Shown here: positions 39,120 to 48,125 of the stretch, piece by piece
Layout: the number at the start of each line of letters is the position of its first letter
Position numbering within the stretch: position 1 is the first letter of the stretch
Assembly: GCF_040939785.1 (NCBI RefSeq)
Contig: NZ_CP162553.1
Location: 5,165,001-5,229,000, forward strand
DNA length: 64,000 bases
Source of the DNA: Bradyrhizobium lupini
GTDB lineage: Bacteria; Pseudomonadota; Alphaproteobacteria; Rhizobiales; Xanthobacteraceae
Direction: 5' to 3'
The notes under the pieces: generated by a model
Told to the model about the DNA's origin: nothing
Databases searched by the model: none
The model's input: only the letters and a program-made list of their open reading frames with translations
Translations under genes and position numbers: made by a program

Positions 39120-39155
39120 GCAAGAAAATTTGCAAGAAAACTTGCAACAAAACCT
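39120..39155 (+). repeat. Three tandem 12-base units before a luciferase-family gene
   Basis: GCAAGAAAATTT, GCAAGAAAACTT and GCAACAAAACCT follow each other without gaps and end just before the GGGAG ribosome site of the 39171 gene. A related GCAACAAAAACA lies at 39102. The high A content is unlike the surrounding GC-rich sequence. It might be an operator or a leader structure. Confidence 0.6.
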
Positions 39156-39170
39156 GGGAGAGACGGCGTC

Positions 39171-40376
39171 ATGAAGTTCGGCATCTTCTATGAGCTGCAA
39201 CTGCCACGGCCGTGGGTGGCCGGCGACGAGCTCAGCCTCTATCAGAACGCGCTGTCGCAGATGGAACTCGCAGACAGCCTCGGCTACGACCACGCCTGGG
39301 TTGTCGAGCATCACTTCCTCGAAGAATACTCGCATTCGCCCTCGCCGGAATCGTTTCTCGCAGCCGCGAGCCAGCGCACCAAGAACATCCGGCTCGGCCA
39401 CGGCATCCTCCAGCTCACGACCAACCACCCCGCACGTGTCGCCGAGCGCGTCGCGGTGCTCGATCTGCTCTCCAACGGCCGCTGCGAATTCGGCATGGGC
39501 GAGAGCGCCTCCATCACCGAGCTCACGCCGTTCGGCCGCGACATGGAGACCAAGAAAGAGGTGTTCGAGGAGGCCGTCGCCGCGATCTTCCCGATGTTCA
39601 AGGACGCAGGAAGCGAGCACCACGGCAAATATTTCGACATCCCGTTGCGCAACGTCGTGCCAAAACCGGTGCAGAAGCCGCATCCGCCATTGTGGATGGC
39701 CTGCTCGCAGCTGCCGACCATCGAGCGCGCCGGCCGCCAGGGCTTTGGTGCGCTCGGCTTCCAGTTCGTCAGCGCAGACGCCGCGCACGCCTGGGTGCAC
39801 GCCTATTACAACGCCATGACCAAGCGTCTCGCCAAGCTCGCCGACTACGAGATCAACCCGAACATGGCGCTGGTGTCGTTCTTCATGTGCGCAAAGACGG
39901 ACGAGGAGGCGCGTGCGCGCGCCGACGGCGCCACCTTCTTCCAGTTCGCGCTACGCTTCTACGGCGCGTCGCAGAATCGCCAGCGTCCGGCGCCCTATAC
40001 CGTCAACATGTGGGACGAGTACAACAAGTGGAAACGCGACAATCCCGAGGCGCAGGAGGCTGCGCTGCGCGGCGGACTGATCGGCTCGCCCGAGACGATC
40101 CGCAGGAAGCTAAAGCGCTTCCAGGGCTCGCATATCGACCAGGTCATCCTGCTGAACCAGGCGGGCAAGAACAGCCACGAGCACATCTGCGAATCGCTGG
40201 AGCTGTTCGGCCGCGAGGTGATGCCGGAATTCCAGAACGATCCCGCGCAGGCGGCCTGGAAGCAGGGCGTCATGAGCGGCGAGATCAAGCTCGAGGAGAT
40301 CGACACGCAGGCGTTCACCGACCGCTATGGCAAGCTCGCGATCAACGTTCCGCCGGCGAAGGCGGCGGCGGGGTAG
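39171..40376 (+). CDS. Luciferase-like (LLM) flavin-dependent monooxygenase
   Basis: A 401-residue member of the bacterial luciferase-like monooxygenase family, which uses reduced flavin and oxygen. 'KFGIFYELQLPRPW' starts the TIM barrel. 'YDHAWVVEHHFLEEYSHSPS' near residue 40 is the alkanal-monooxygenase-like signature, and 'LSNGRCEFGMGESASITE' near 103 follows. The ATG has GGGAG upstream. The C-terminal tail (about 360-401) is longer than in minimal members. It is not next to a flavin reductase, so FMNH2 would come from elsewhere. Substrate unknown. Confidence 0.9.
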   Translation: MKFGIFYELQLPRPWVAGDELSLYQNALSQMELADSLGYDHAWVVEHHFLEEYSHSPSPESFLAAASQRTKNIRLGHGILQLTTNHPARVAERVAVLDLLSNGRCEFGMGESASITELTPFGRDMETKKEVFEEAVAAIFPMFKDAGSEHHGKYFDIPLRNVVPKPVQKPHPPLWMACSQLPTIERAGRQGFGALGFQFVSADAAHAWVHAYYNAMTKRLAKLADYEINPNMALVSFFMCAKTDEEARARADGATFFQFALRFYGASQNRQRPAPYTVNMWDEYNKWKRDNPEAQEAALRGGLIGSPETIRRKLKRFQGSHIDQVILLNQAGKNSHEHICESLELFGREVMPEFQNDPAQAAWKQGVMSGEIKLEEIDTQAFTDRYGKLAINVPPAKAAAG

Positions 40377-40404
40377 GGTCTTTCGCCGCTGCGGCCGGCT
40401 GAGT

Positions 40405-40986
40405 TTATTTGGATTCGGTTTTCGTCTGGATGTTCTGAACGGCTCCGCCCACCGGAGTCCACTGCACGCGGCCATCCAAAGCGGAGAAGTTTAGACCACC
40501 GCCGGTCCCGAAGAGAACCATGTGACCCGAGCTGACGGAGTCCACAGCGAGCGTCGCACGGGGAAGTTTTGCAGCATTGTACATCGTCAAGGACGCATCC
40601 TGATGATCGTTCAGGGACAGCACTGCCCGCTGACCCTGCTCCGTATCGAGGAGCGACACCGAAGGTACGCCATCCTGGCGAAGCCCGATGCTGAGACGCA
40701 CCTTCTCGCGGCTATCCAAGAGCGAGATGTGCGGCGTTCCGTCGGAAGTGGATGAGATCAAGGCGACGATTTTGCCGGTGCCATTTCGCAAGGCAATTGT
40801 TTCCACAGACAGGGTCTTGGCCTTGACTGTATCGGCATTAGCGGTCGCATGCCATTGCGATGAAATGATCGCCGCAGCCGCCAGGATCGTAGCCCCCAAA
40901 ACGCTCCAACTCATAGCCTTCAGCGACCGGTCCTGCCGCTGGATATGCGATGCGAGATTTTCAAGCGTGGGTTCGACCTTGAACAT
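40405..40986 (-). CDS. Membrane-anchored protein with repeated beta segments
   Basis: 193 residues. A cytoplasmic tail (1-24), one membrane segment (about 25-43, 'SWSVLGATILAAAAIIS'), then an exported domain of repeating strands. Repeats include 'TPHISLLDSREKVRLSIGL', 'VPSVSLLDTEQGQRAVLSL' and 'ASLTMYNAAKLPRATLAV', about 22-24 residues apart. The pattern suggests a small beta-solenoid or stacked-sheet domain. I do not recognise a named family. It is convergent with the monooxygenase gene. Confidence 0.65.
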   Translation of the reverse strand: MFKVEPTLENLASHIQRQDRSLKAMSWSVLGATILAAAAIISSQWHATANADTVKAKTLSVETIALRNGTGKIVALISSTSDGTPHISLLDSREKVRLSIGLRQDGVPSVSLLDTEQGQRAVLSLNDHQDASLTMYNAAKLPRATLAVDSVSSGHMVLFGTGGGLNFSALDGRVQWTPVGGAVQNIQTKTESK

Positions 40987-41307
40987 AGCTGCGCCTTTGC
41001 CTTGGAGTAAGCTTCACATCCGAGCATACCCTGCTGGGTGCGAATTCTGCTAACCTAGCAGGGGATGCCGGCAAAACACTGTCGAGACAGTCACCTCAGC
41101 GGCCGCCCGGAAGGTGATTGCGCTGGCACGATGCAGAGTGCCGCAACTGCCTTGAACGCTCAGTGACCGATATCACGGGCGCTTTGATGGAGCGCATTTG
41201 CCGCCGTATATTGCTTCGCGGGGCTTCTCAGTCAGAACCTCTACAGGCAACTCCATCGATGATATCGTATCGGCCTTCGGCCGCAGCGAGTGATCCATGG
41301 AGTGGTC
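40987..41307. other. Intergenic region with a short hairpin
   Basis: A 321-base gap between two divergent genes. The dyad CTGCTA-ACC-TAGCAG (41047-41061) lies about 60 bases before the start of the 40405 gene on its strand, a suitable place for an operator. No coding frame here shows family resemblance, and no T-run follows the hairpin. Confidence 0.4.
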
Positions 41308-41667
41308 ATGGCGAAACACAGGATCTATACCACCAGCTTCGCAAGCGTTTACCCGTTTTACGTTGCGAAGGCGGAGAAGAAAGGGCGCACCAAAACGGAG
41401 GTTGATCAGGTCATCTCCTGGCTGACAGGCTATGGTCAGAACGAACTGGAAGCTCAACTGGAGCAGGGGACGGACTTTGAAACCTTCTTTGCGAAGGCCC
41501 CCAAGATCAATCCTTCGCGAACCCTGATCACAGGCGTGGTTTGCGGCGTCCGGGTCGAGGACGTCAAAGAACCCACGATGCGAGAGATCCGCTACCTGGA
41601 CAAGCTGATCGATGAGCTGGCGAAGGGAAAAGCAATGGACAGGATTCTGCGCAAAAGTGCTTCCTGA
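41308..41667 (+). CDS. DUF2200 domain protein
   Basis: 119 residues starting '[19 protein letters not shown]' at the ATG at 41308, with GGAG five bases upstream. '[17 protein letters not shown]' near residue 30 and '[15 protein letters not shown]' near 77 are family hallmarks; '[18 protein letters not shown]' ends it. DUF2200 proteins are small and cytoplasmic, with no known reaction. Length fits the family. It is a single gene, followed after 111 bases by a LuxR regulator. Confidence 0.85.
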   Translation: MAKHRIYTTSFASVYPFYVAKAEKKGRTKTEVDQVISWLTGYGQNELEAQLEQGTDFETFFAKAPKINPSRTLITGVVCGVRVEDVKEPTMREIRYLDKLIDELAKGKAMDRILRKSAS

Positions 41668-41778
41668 GCCCCTTCGTCCGCCGGCTCGGCGACGTGGCAG
41701 GAGATATCGGGCGACACCCGCCTTCCGCTGCGCGGCCATTGCTGATAAATTTCGTCAAAAGGCGATGGGGAGAAAACG

Positions 41779-42567
41779 ATGCGCCCTCACGGGACGCCCG
41801 CAAAGCCGGCGGCTGGCGATGTCACACCCGCGGTGCTTGCCATCGGTCGTCCGGATTTTCCTGATGTCCTGATCGATACACTGCGTCGGCAGGCCGGGGT
41901 CGGGCATTGCATGGTGTTCGCGCTGAGCCGCGCGGGCGCCGCACACTGCCTGCTCGATGCCGGCAACATCCCGATCGGCGGCGATCTCGGCGCTGCCTAT
42001 GCCGGCCAGTTCCACCAATCCGATCCCAACCGCGATGCGCTGTTCGAAGGTGAGGGCCGCGCCACGCTCGTGCTGCCCGCCTTCGCGCCGCGCATGTACG
42101 GCGCCCGCTACCGAAAAATGTTCTTTGTGGATTCCGGCATCGTCGACAAATGCGCGACCGCGATCTGGGTCGACGACACCTGCTTCTACGTCAATTTCTA
42201 TCGCATCGCTGTCCAGGGCCGCTTCAGCGCCCCCCAGCGTGCGCGGCTTCAGGCCATCGCACCGGCCATCAGTGCGAGCGTGGCACGCCATTTCCAGCAC
42301 GGCTCGGCTGCGACGACCGAGCAGTCTCTCGCCGCGCTCTTCGCGACGCGCGCGCCGCTCGCCAGCCTCACCCCGCGCGAGCAGGACGTTTGCCGGCGCA
42401 TCCTCTCCGGCTTCAGCTCCGAGGCGATCTCGCAGACGCTCGGCATCAGCCTGCATTCGACGCTAACCTATCGCAAGCGCGCCTATGAGCGGCTCGGCAT
42501 CTCGTCACAAAGCGAGCTGTTTGCGATCGTGCTGCGCCTGCTCGCCGGCCCGCGCAGCCTGAACTGA
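41779..42567 (+). CDS. LuxR family transcriptional regulator
   Basis: 262 residues. The C-terminal helix-turn-helix is 'LTPREQDVCRRILSGFSSEA' then 'SLHSTLTYRKRAYERLGI' at about residues 197-250. The N-terminal 190 residues carry no receiver or autoinducer-binding signature I can recognise; 'YRKMFFVDSGIVDKCAT' is typical of an uncharacterised rhizobial LuxR group. The start ATG has GGGGAGAAAACG upstream. A 22-base dyad and then the P450 gene follow on the same strand, so the P450 is a possible target. Confidence 0.85.
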   Translation: MRPHGTPAKPAAGDVTPAVLAIGRPDFPDVLIDTLRRQAGVGHCMVFALSRAGAAHCLLDAGNIPIGGDLGAAYAGQFHQSDPNRDALFEGEGRATLVLPAFAPRMYGARYRKMFFVDSGIVDKCATAIWVDDTCFYVNFYRIAVQGRFSAPQRARLQAIAPAISASVARHFQHGSAATTEQSLAALFATRAPLASLTPREQDVCRRILSGFSSEAISQTLGISLHSTLTYRKRAYERLGISSQSELFAIVLRLLAGPRSLN

Positions 42568-42569
42568 AG

Positions 42570-42591
42570 CTGTCCCAATCGCTGGGGACAG
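42570..42591. promoter_or_regulatory. Dyad between the LuxR and P450 genes
   Basis: CTGTCCC-AATCGCTG-GGGACAG forms a 7-base-arm hairpin or operator three bases after the LuxR stop codon, about 55 bases before the P450 start. No T-run follows, so an operator is at least as likely as a terminator. The bound factor is unknown. Confidence 0.4.
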
Positions 42592-42645
42592 ACGGCGCCT
42601 CGTGAAGCCGCTAGCCTTGGCGGCTAACCAGCAATGGAGCGAAGC

Positions 42646-43812
42646 TTGAGCACCGCGCCGCGCATCGACATCGACCCGGCCGCATTCTGGGCCGATCCCT
42701 ATCCGATGCTCGCCAAGATGCGCAAGGAGGCGCCGATCGCCTTCGTGCCGCAGCTGGGCTCGACGCTGCTGACCAGCCGCGACGACATCTCGATCTCCGA
42801 GAAGCAGATCGACGTGTTCTCCTCGCACCAGCCCGCGGGCCTGATGAACCGGCTGATGGGCCACAACATGATGCGCAAGGACGGCGAGGCGCATCAGGTC
42901 GAGCGCCGCGCGATGTTTCCAACGGTGTCGCCGAAGACGGTGAAGGCGCACTGGACCGCGCTGTTCCAGGCCCATGCGGATCGCATCATCGACGCGATCG
43001 CGCCCGGGCGAATCGATTTCATGCGCGACTTCGCGTTGCCGTTCTCAGGCGAATGCCTGAAGTCGATCACCGGCCTCACCAATATCGGCTTTGCCGACAT
43101 GGACGCCTGGTCACAGGGCATGATCGAGGGCATCGCCAATTACAGCGGCGACGCGGCCGTCGAGGCGCGTTGCCATGCGGCGACGTCGGGCATCGATGCC
43201 GCGATCGACGACATCCTGCCGGTGATGCGCAAGCATCCCGACCAGAGTATCCTCGGCGTGCTCCTCGCGTCCGGCATGGCGATGGAGAGCGTGCGCGCCA
43301 ACGTCAAGCTCGCGATCTCCGGCGGCCAGAACGAGCCGCGCAAGGCGATCGCCGGCACGGTGTGGGCGCTGCTGACCCATCCCGACCAGCTCGATCTCGT
43401 GCGCAAGGGCGAGGTGACGTGGCTCCAGGCCTTCGAGGAATATGCCCGCTGGATCTCGCCGATCGGCATGTCGCCGCGGCGCATCGCAAAGCCGTGGTCG
43501 ATCCGCGACGTCGCCTTCGAAACCGATGAACGCGTATTCCTCATGTTCGGCTCCGCCAATCGCGACGAGAAGCACTTTGAACGCGCCGACCAGTTCGACG
43601 TGCGGCGTGATACGGCCAAGAGCGTCGCGTTCGGCGCCGGTCCGCATTTCTGTGCCGGCGCCTGGGCCTCCCGCGCCATGATTGCCGACGTCGCACTGCC
43701 GATCTTGTTCGCCCGTGCCGGCCGGCTCGAGACCGCCGACGACGAGCCGGTACGGATCGGCGGATGGGCCTTTCGCGGGCTGCAGAATCTACCGGTGAGA
43801 TGGCTGCATTAG
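42646..43812 (+). CDS. Cytochrome P450
   Basis: About 388 residues from the TTG at 42646, which has GGAG six bases upstream; the ATG at 42634 has no such site. The haem-ligand cysteine is C336 in 'FGAGPHFCAGAWASR'. The K-helix E-x-x-R is in 'FEEYARWISP'. The I-helix reads 'AISGGQNEPRKAIAG', where the usual acid-alcohol (D/E)-T pair is replaced by E230-P231. A loss of the standard proton-relay Thr suggests an unusual reaction cycle or a distinct subfamily. No ferredoxin gene is adjacent. Substrate unknown. Confidence 0.92.
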   Translation: MSTAPRIDIDPAAFWADPYPMLAKMRKEAPIAFVPQLGSTLLTSRDDISISEKQIDVFSSHQPAGLMNRLMGHNMMRKDGEAHQVERRAMFPTVSPKTVKAHWTALFQAHADRIIDAIAPGRIDFMRDFALPFSGECLKSITGLTNIGFADMDAWSQGMIEGIANYSGDAAVEARCHAATSGIDAAIDDILPVMRKHPDQSILGVLLASGMAMESVRANVKLAISGGQNEPRKAIAGTVWALLTHPDQLDLVRKGEVTWLQAFEEYARWISPIGMSPRRIAKPWSIRDVAFETDERVFLMFGSANRDEKHFERADQFDVRRDTAKSVAFGAGPHFCAGAWASRAMIADVALPILFARAGRLETADDEPVRIGGWAFRGLQNLPVRWLH

Positions 43813-44172
43813 GCCGGCAGGGACCGGTCCATCCGCAACGCCGCCACGATGCCATCCTGCTCCTGTTTTGCCCGACGAGTCAAGGTCAATTTCGGATAAG
43901 CGTAAGTCATTGTTTTCGCGCGCCCCGGCTACTGTGCATGGGGTTGTTTTCGCGATTTTTAATTTCTCGGCTCGGTTGCGTGCGTTTTTCACATTCGCGT
44001 GCGGAAAAATATCCCCTGCGTTCGCTCCGTGGATCGAAAGATTAATCATGCGCTCCGCCAGGTGCGCAGTGCATGCATCGCTATTTTTCCGCGCGTCTCG
44101 ACACCTCCGATAAGCCGCCCCATCATTCCCGAGCACGAATGAAGGACGGCCGCACGCGGCCGGGAGTGTCGG
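43813..44172. other. Leader/promoter region of the organosulfonate operon
   Basis: A 360-base gap. It is unusually AT-rich for this window, with several T-runs (about 43910-43985) and a perfect CGGCCGC / GCGGCCG hairpin at 44147-44162 just before the first gene. No protein-coding frame looks real. It probably holds the sulfur-controlled promoter for the ssu genes; I cannot identify a CysB-type site with confidence. Confidence 0.45.
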
Positions 44173-45135
44173 ATGCAACGTCGGGATTTTCTCAAACTAT
44201 CCGTTGGAACTGCGGCAGCCGCCGCATTCGTTTCGCACGCCAACGCGCAAGCAACGTCACAAGGCGCGGTGAAGGACGTTCGTGTCGGCTACCAGAAGAC
44301 CGGCGTGCTGGTTATCACGCGTCAGCAGGCCGCCCTGGAAAAGCATTTCGCGCCCCTGGGCATCGACGTGAAATGGGTCGAGTTCTCGTCGGGGCCTCCG
44401 ATGATGGAGGCAATGAATGTCGGTAGCATCGATTTCGGCGCGGTCGGCGACTCCCCGCCGGTGTTCGCCCAGGCCGCGGGCGCGGCGATCGTCTATGCCG
44501 CCGGCCAGCCCATCACCAACGGGCAGGGCATCCTGGTGCCGAAGGATTCGCCGATCCGCGGCATCGCCGACTTGAAAGGCAAGCGCGTCGGCTTCACCAA
44601 GGGCTCCAGCGCCCACAACATCGTGGTGCAGACGCTCGAGAAAGCCGGCCTGACCTATGCCGATATCACGCCGGTCTATCTGACGCCGCCGGATGCCGGG
44701 CCCGCCTTTGCCAATGGCAGCATCGAGGCGTGGGCGATCTGGGATCCGTATTTCGCGATCGGCGAGACCAAGCAGGGCGGCCGCATCCTGATCAATGCGC
44801 GCGAAGTCACCAAGACCAATTCCTTCTTCATCGCCAACCGCGAATTCGCCAGGAATCACGGCGCCATCCTGCAGCAGATCATCGATGTGACGACCGCGGC
44901 TGGTCAATGGGCCGAACAGCACCGCGACGAGGTCGCCAAATCGCTCGCCGCGGTCACCGGCGTTCCACTGGACATCCAGACCGTCGCCGCCAATCGCGCG
45001 AATTTCGTGGTCGGCCCGGTCACCGACGACATCGTCACGACTCAGCAGGGTGTCGCCGACCGCTTCCACAGGCTCGGCCTGATCCCGAAGCCGATCGTGA
45101 TCCGCGACATCGTCTGGCGCAACCCGGCAGCCTGA
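44173..45135 (+). CDS. ssuA: Aliphatic sulfonate ABC transporter binding protein (SsuA-like), first copy
   Basis: 320 residues. The N-terminus 'MQRRDFLKLSVGTAAAAAF' is a twin-arginine signal peptide, cut near residue 25. The mature protein has 'VRVGYQKTGVLVITRQQAAL', 'GIDVKWVEFSSGPPMMEAMN' and 'GDSPPVFAQAAGA', the standard SsuA/TauA sulfonate-binding pattern. It heads the operon, and a second SsuA-like gene follows after 38 bases. Alkanesulfonates are the likely ligands given SsuD downstream. Confidence 0.92.
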   Translation: MQRRDFLKLSVGTAAAAAFVSHANAQATSQGAVKDVRVGYQKTGVLVITRQQAALEKHFAPLGIDVKWVEFSSGPPMMEAMNVGSIDFGAVGDSPPVFAQAAGAAIVYAAGQPITNGQGILVPKDSPIRGIADLKGKRVGFTKGSSAHNIVVQTLEKAGLTYADITPVYLTPPDAGPAFANGSIEAWAIWDPYFAIGETKQGGRILINAREVTKTNSFFIANREFARNHGAILQQIIDVTTAAGQWAEQHRDEVAKSLAAVTGVPLDIQTVAANRANFVVGPVTDDIVTTQQGVADRFHRLGLIPKPIVIRDIVWRNPAA

Positions 45136-45173
45136 TCGTGCCAACCAGCCTTCCCATTCAAAAGGGTTTGAAC

Positions 45174-46127
45174 ATGAGGCGTATCATCCAGCGTCTGATC
45201 GCAGCCATCGTGCTGTCGATCGGCATCGTCGCCGCCGCGGTCGGCACCTCCTACGGTCAGGACAAGGTGGTCCGCATCGGCTATCAGAAATACGGCAAGC
45301 TGGTGCTGCTCAAGAGCAAGGGCACGCTGGAGCCGAAACTCGCGGCCGACGGCTACAAGGTGGTGTGGACCGAATTCCCCTCCGGCCCGCCGCTGCTCGA
45401 AGCGCTCAATGTCGGCGCGATCGATTTCGGCAACACCGGAGAAGCCCCGCCGATCTTCGCGCAGGCCGCCGGCGCACCGATTGAGTACGTCGCCTACGAG
45501 CCGCCGGCGCCGAAAGGCGAGGCGATCCTGGTGCCGAAGGACAGCCCGCTGAAATCCATCGCCGATCTCAAGGGCAAGAAGGTCGCGCTCAACAAGGGCT
45601 CCAATGTCCACTACCTCCTGGTCAAGGCGCTGGAGAAAGCCGGCGTCAAATATTCCGAGATCGAGCCGGTGTTTCTCGCACCAGCCGATGCGCGCGCCGC
45701 CTTCGAGCGCGGCGCAGTCGATGCATGGGTGATCTGGGATCCGTTCCAGGCCGCCGCGGAAGCCGCCACCAGCGCCCGCACGCTTACCGACGGCACCGGC
45801 ATCGTCGCCAACTACCAGTTCTATTTTTCCTCGAAGAAATTCCTCGAAGCCCATCCTGAGATCGTCGACGCCGTGCTGGCCGAGCTGAGCGCAGTCGACG
45901 ATTGGGCCAAGGGCGATATCCACGCGGTTGCCGAGCAGCTGGCGCCCTCGATCGGCCTGTCAGTCCCGGTGGTCGAGGTCGCGCTGAAGCGGCAATCCTA
46001 CGGCATCAAGCCGCTGACCGATGCCGTCATCGCCGATCAGCAGCAGGTTGCGGACGCGTTCTTCGCGCTCAACCTGATCCCCAAATCCATCAAGATTTCC
46101 GACGTGGCGCGGAAGCCAGGATCATGA
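45174..46127 (+). CDS. Aliphatic sulfonate ABC transporter binding protein (SsuA-like), second copy
   Basis: 317 residues. This paralogue has a classical Sec signal peptide (about 1-29, '[17 protein letters not shown]' to 'SYGQ') rather than a Tat one. The mature part has '[20 protein letters not shown]', '[20 protein letters not shown]' and '[20 protein letters not shown]'. It is similar to the first copy throughout but clearly diverged, so the two may bind different sulfonates. Its stop overlaps the ssuD start as ATGA. Confidence 0.92.
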   Translation: MRRIIQRLIAAIVLSIGIVAAAVGTSYGQDKVVRIGYQKYGKLVLLKSKGTLEPKLAADGYKVVWTEFPSGPPLLEALNVGAIDFGNTGEAPPIFAQAAGAPIEYVAYEPPAPKGEAILVPKDSPLKSIADLKGKKVALNKGSNVHYLLVKALEKAGVKYSEIEPVFLAPADARAAFERGAVDAWVIWDPFQAAAEAATSARTLTDGTGIVANYQFYFSSKKFLEAHPEIVDAVLAELSAVDDWAKGDIHAVAEQLAPSIGLSVPVVEVALKRQSYGIKPLTDAVIADQQQVADAFFALNLIPKSIKISDVARKPGS

Positions 46128-47302
46128 GCAAGCAAATGAGCAAGCAAACGAACGCCAACATCCTCTGGTTCCTGCCGACCCACGGCGACGGCCGCTATCT
46201 CGGCACCGGCATCGGCGGCCGCGAGGTCAATTTCAACTATCTACGCCAGATCGCGCAGGCCGCCGACCAGCTCGGCTATTTCGGCGTGCTGCTGCCGACC
46301 GGGCGGTCTTGCGAGGATTCCTGGATCGTCGCCTCCTCGGTCGCGCCGTTCACCGAGCGGCTGCGCTATCTCGTGGCGGTCAGGCCCGGCCTGCAATCGC
46401 CGAGCGTGGCCGCGCGCATGACCGCGACGCTCGACCGCATCACCAACGGCCGGCTTCTGGTCAACGTCGTCACCGGCGGCGATCCCGTCGAGAACAAGGG
46501 CGACGGCATCTTCCTCGCCCATGACGAGCGCTACGAGGTTACCCGCGAGTTCCTCAGCGTCTATAGCGAGCTGCTCGCCGGCAAGACCGTCAATGTCGAG
46601 GGCAAGCACATCCATGTCGAAGGCGGAAAGCTGCTGTTTCCTCCGGTGCAGTCGCCGCGTCCGCCGCTCTATTTCGGCGGCTCGTCGGATGCCGGCATCG
46701 ACGTCGCCGTCGACACCGTCGACAAATATCTGACCTGGGGCGAACCGCCGGCCTTGGTAGCCGAGAAGATCGCGAGGGTGAGGGAGGTCGCAGCAGCTCG
46801 CGGTCGAAAACTATCCTTCGGCATCCGGCTCCACGTGATTGTCCGCGAGACCAATGACGCGGCTTGGCGAGCGGCCAATGAGCTGATCAAACATGTCAGC
46901 GACGAGACCATCGCGACCGCGCAGAAGAACTTTGAGCGGATGGATTCGGTTGGCCAGCAGCGCATGGCGCAGCTTCACGGCGGCAAGCGCGACAAGCTCG
47001 AGATCGCTCCGAACCTATGGGCCGGTGTCGGCCTCGTGCGCGGTGGCGCCGGCACGGCGCTGGTCGGCGACGCCCAGACGGTCGCGGCCCGTATCAAGGA
47101 GTATCAGGACATTGGCATCGATACCTTCATCATGTCGGGCTACCCGCATCTGGAGGAAGCCTATCGTTTCGCCGAGCTGGTGTTCCCGCTGCTCTCGCTG
47201 GAGCAGCCCAGCAACGTGACCAGGCTGCACTTCAACGGTGGTCCTTTTGGTGAAACGGTCGGCAGCGACTTCCGTCCGCAACAGAAGGTGTCGCAGTCAT
47301 GA
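46124..47302 (+). CDS. ssuD: FMNH2-dependent alkanesulfonate monooxygenase
   Basis: 392 residues. It cleaves alkanesulfonates to aldehyde and sulfite with FMNH2 and O2. The luciferase-like barrel reads '[17 protein letters not shown]', '[17 protein letters not shown]', and '[18 protein letters not shown]' near residue 115, all SsuD hallmarks. The C-terminal '[20 protein letters not shown]' also fits. The N-terminus repeats 'MSKQ' twice (ATG 46124 and 46136); either Met may be used. It overlaps ssuC by four bases. Confidence 0.95.
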   Translation: MSKQMSKQTNANILWFLPTHGDGRYLGTGIGGREVNFNYLRQIAQAADQLGYFGVLLPTGRSCEDSWIVASSVAPFTERLRYLVAVRPGLQSPSVAARMTATLDRITNGRLLVNVVTGGDPVENKGDGIFLAHDERYEVTREFLSVYSELLAGKTVNVEGKHIHVEGGKLLFPPVQSPRPPLYFGGSSDAGIDVAVDTVDKYLTWGEPPALVAEKIARVREVAAARGRKLSFGIRLHVIVRETNDAAWRAANELIKHVSDETIATAQKNFERMDSVGQQRMAQLHGGKRDKLEIAPNLWAGVGLVRGGAGTALVGDAQTVAARIKEYQDIGIDTFIMSGYPHLEEAYRFAELVFPLLSLEQPSNVTRLHFNGGPFGETVGSDFRPQQKVSQS

Positions 47303-48105
47303 GCCTGATCGACAGCGTTTCACTTCCCCGCAGTTTGCGCCTGCCGCGCGTCGATAGCCTGATCCAGTGGATCGTGCCGCTCGCCATCATCGCGATCTGG
47401 CAGGTCGCAAGCGTCACCGGCTTCGTGCCGACGCGGGTGCTGCCGGCGCCGAGCGACGTCTTGCTTGCGGGCTGGAAGCTGCTGCTCTCCGGCGAGCTCG
47501 TTCGCAACATCTGGGTTTCATTCTGGCGCGCCTCGATCGGCTTCCTGATCGGCGGCAGCATCGGCTTTGCCTTCGGCCTCGCCAATGGCCTGTCGCAGCT
47601 CTCGGCCAAGCTCACGGATACAACGCTGCAGATGGTGCGCAACGTGCCGCATCTGGCGCTGATCCCGCTGGTCATCCTGTGGTTCGGCATCGACGAGAGC
47701 GCGAAGCTGTTCCTGGTGGCGCTCGGCGTGTTCTTCCCGATCTACCTCAATACGCTGCACGGCATCCGCACCGTCGATCCCCAGCTGATCGAGATGGGCC
47801 GCATCTACGGCATGAGCGACGGCGAGCTGTTTCGCCGGGTGATCTTCCCGGGCGCGCTGCCCTCGATCTTCGTCGGCATCCGCTTCGCACTCGGCATCAT
47901 GTGGCTGACCCTGATCGTCGCCGAGACCATCGCGGCGTCTTCGGGCCTCGGCTACATGGCGATGCAGGCGCGCGAGTTCATGCTGATCGACGTCGTGGTG
48001 CTCTCGATCCTGATCTACGCGCTACTCGGCAAGCTCGCCGACAGCGCCTCCCGCGTGCTGGAGCGCCTCACGCTCTCCTGGCACCCCGCTTATTTGAAAC
48101 GTTGA
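47299..48105 (+). CDS. ssuC: Aliphatic sulfonate ABC transporter permease
   Basis: 268 residues with six membrane segments. The first, near residues 24-40 ('[16 protein letters not shown]'), is followed by the BPD-transport domain. The coupling loop '[19 protein letters not shown]' is near residue 160 and '[19 protein letters not shown]' follows, as in SsuC. The start ATG overlaps the ssuD stop. It forms the channel for the sulfonates delivered by the SsuA proteins and is energised by SsuB. Confidence 0.95.
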   Translation: MSLIDSVSLPRSLRLPRVDSLIQWIVPLAIIAIWQVASVTGFVPTRVLPAPSDVLLAGWKLLLSGELVRNIWVSFWRASIGFLIGGSIGFAFGLANGLSQLSAKLTDTTLQMVRNVPHLALIPLVILWFGIDESAKLFLVALGVFFPIYLNTLHGIRTVDPQLIEMGRIYGMSDGELFRRVIFPGALPSIFVGIRFALGIMWLTLIVAETIAASSGLGYMAMQAREFMLIDVVVLSILIYALLGKLADSASRVLERLTLSWHPAYLKR

Positions 48106-48125
48106 GAAGAAATACTGGGAATCAC

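Noticed and set aside
43868..44113. 81-residue frame in the leader of the ssu operon
   Set aside because: Unusual composition, no ribosome site and no family; it overlaps the likely promoter region.
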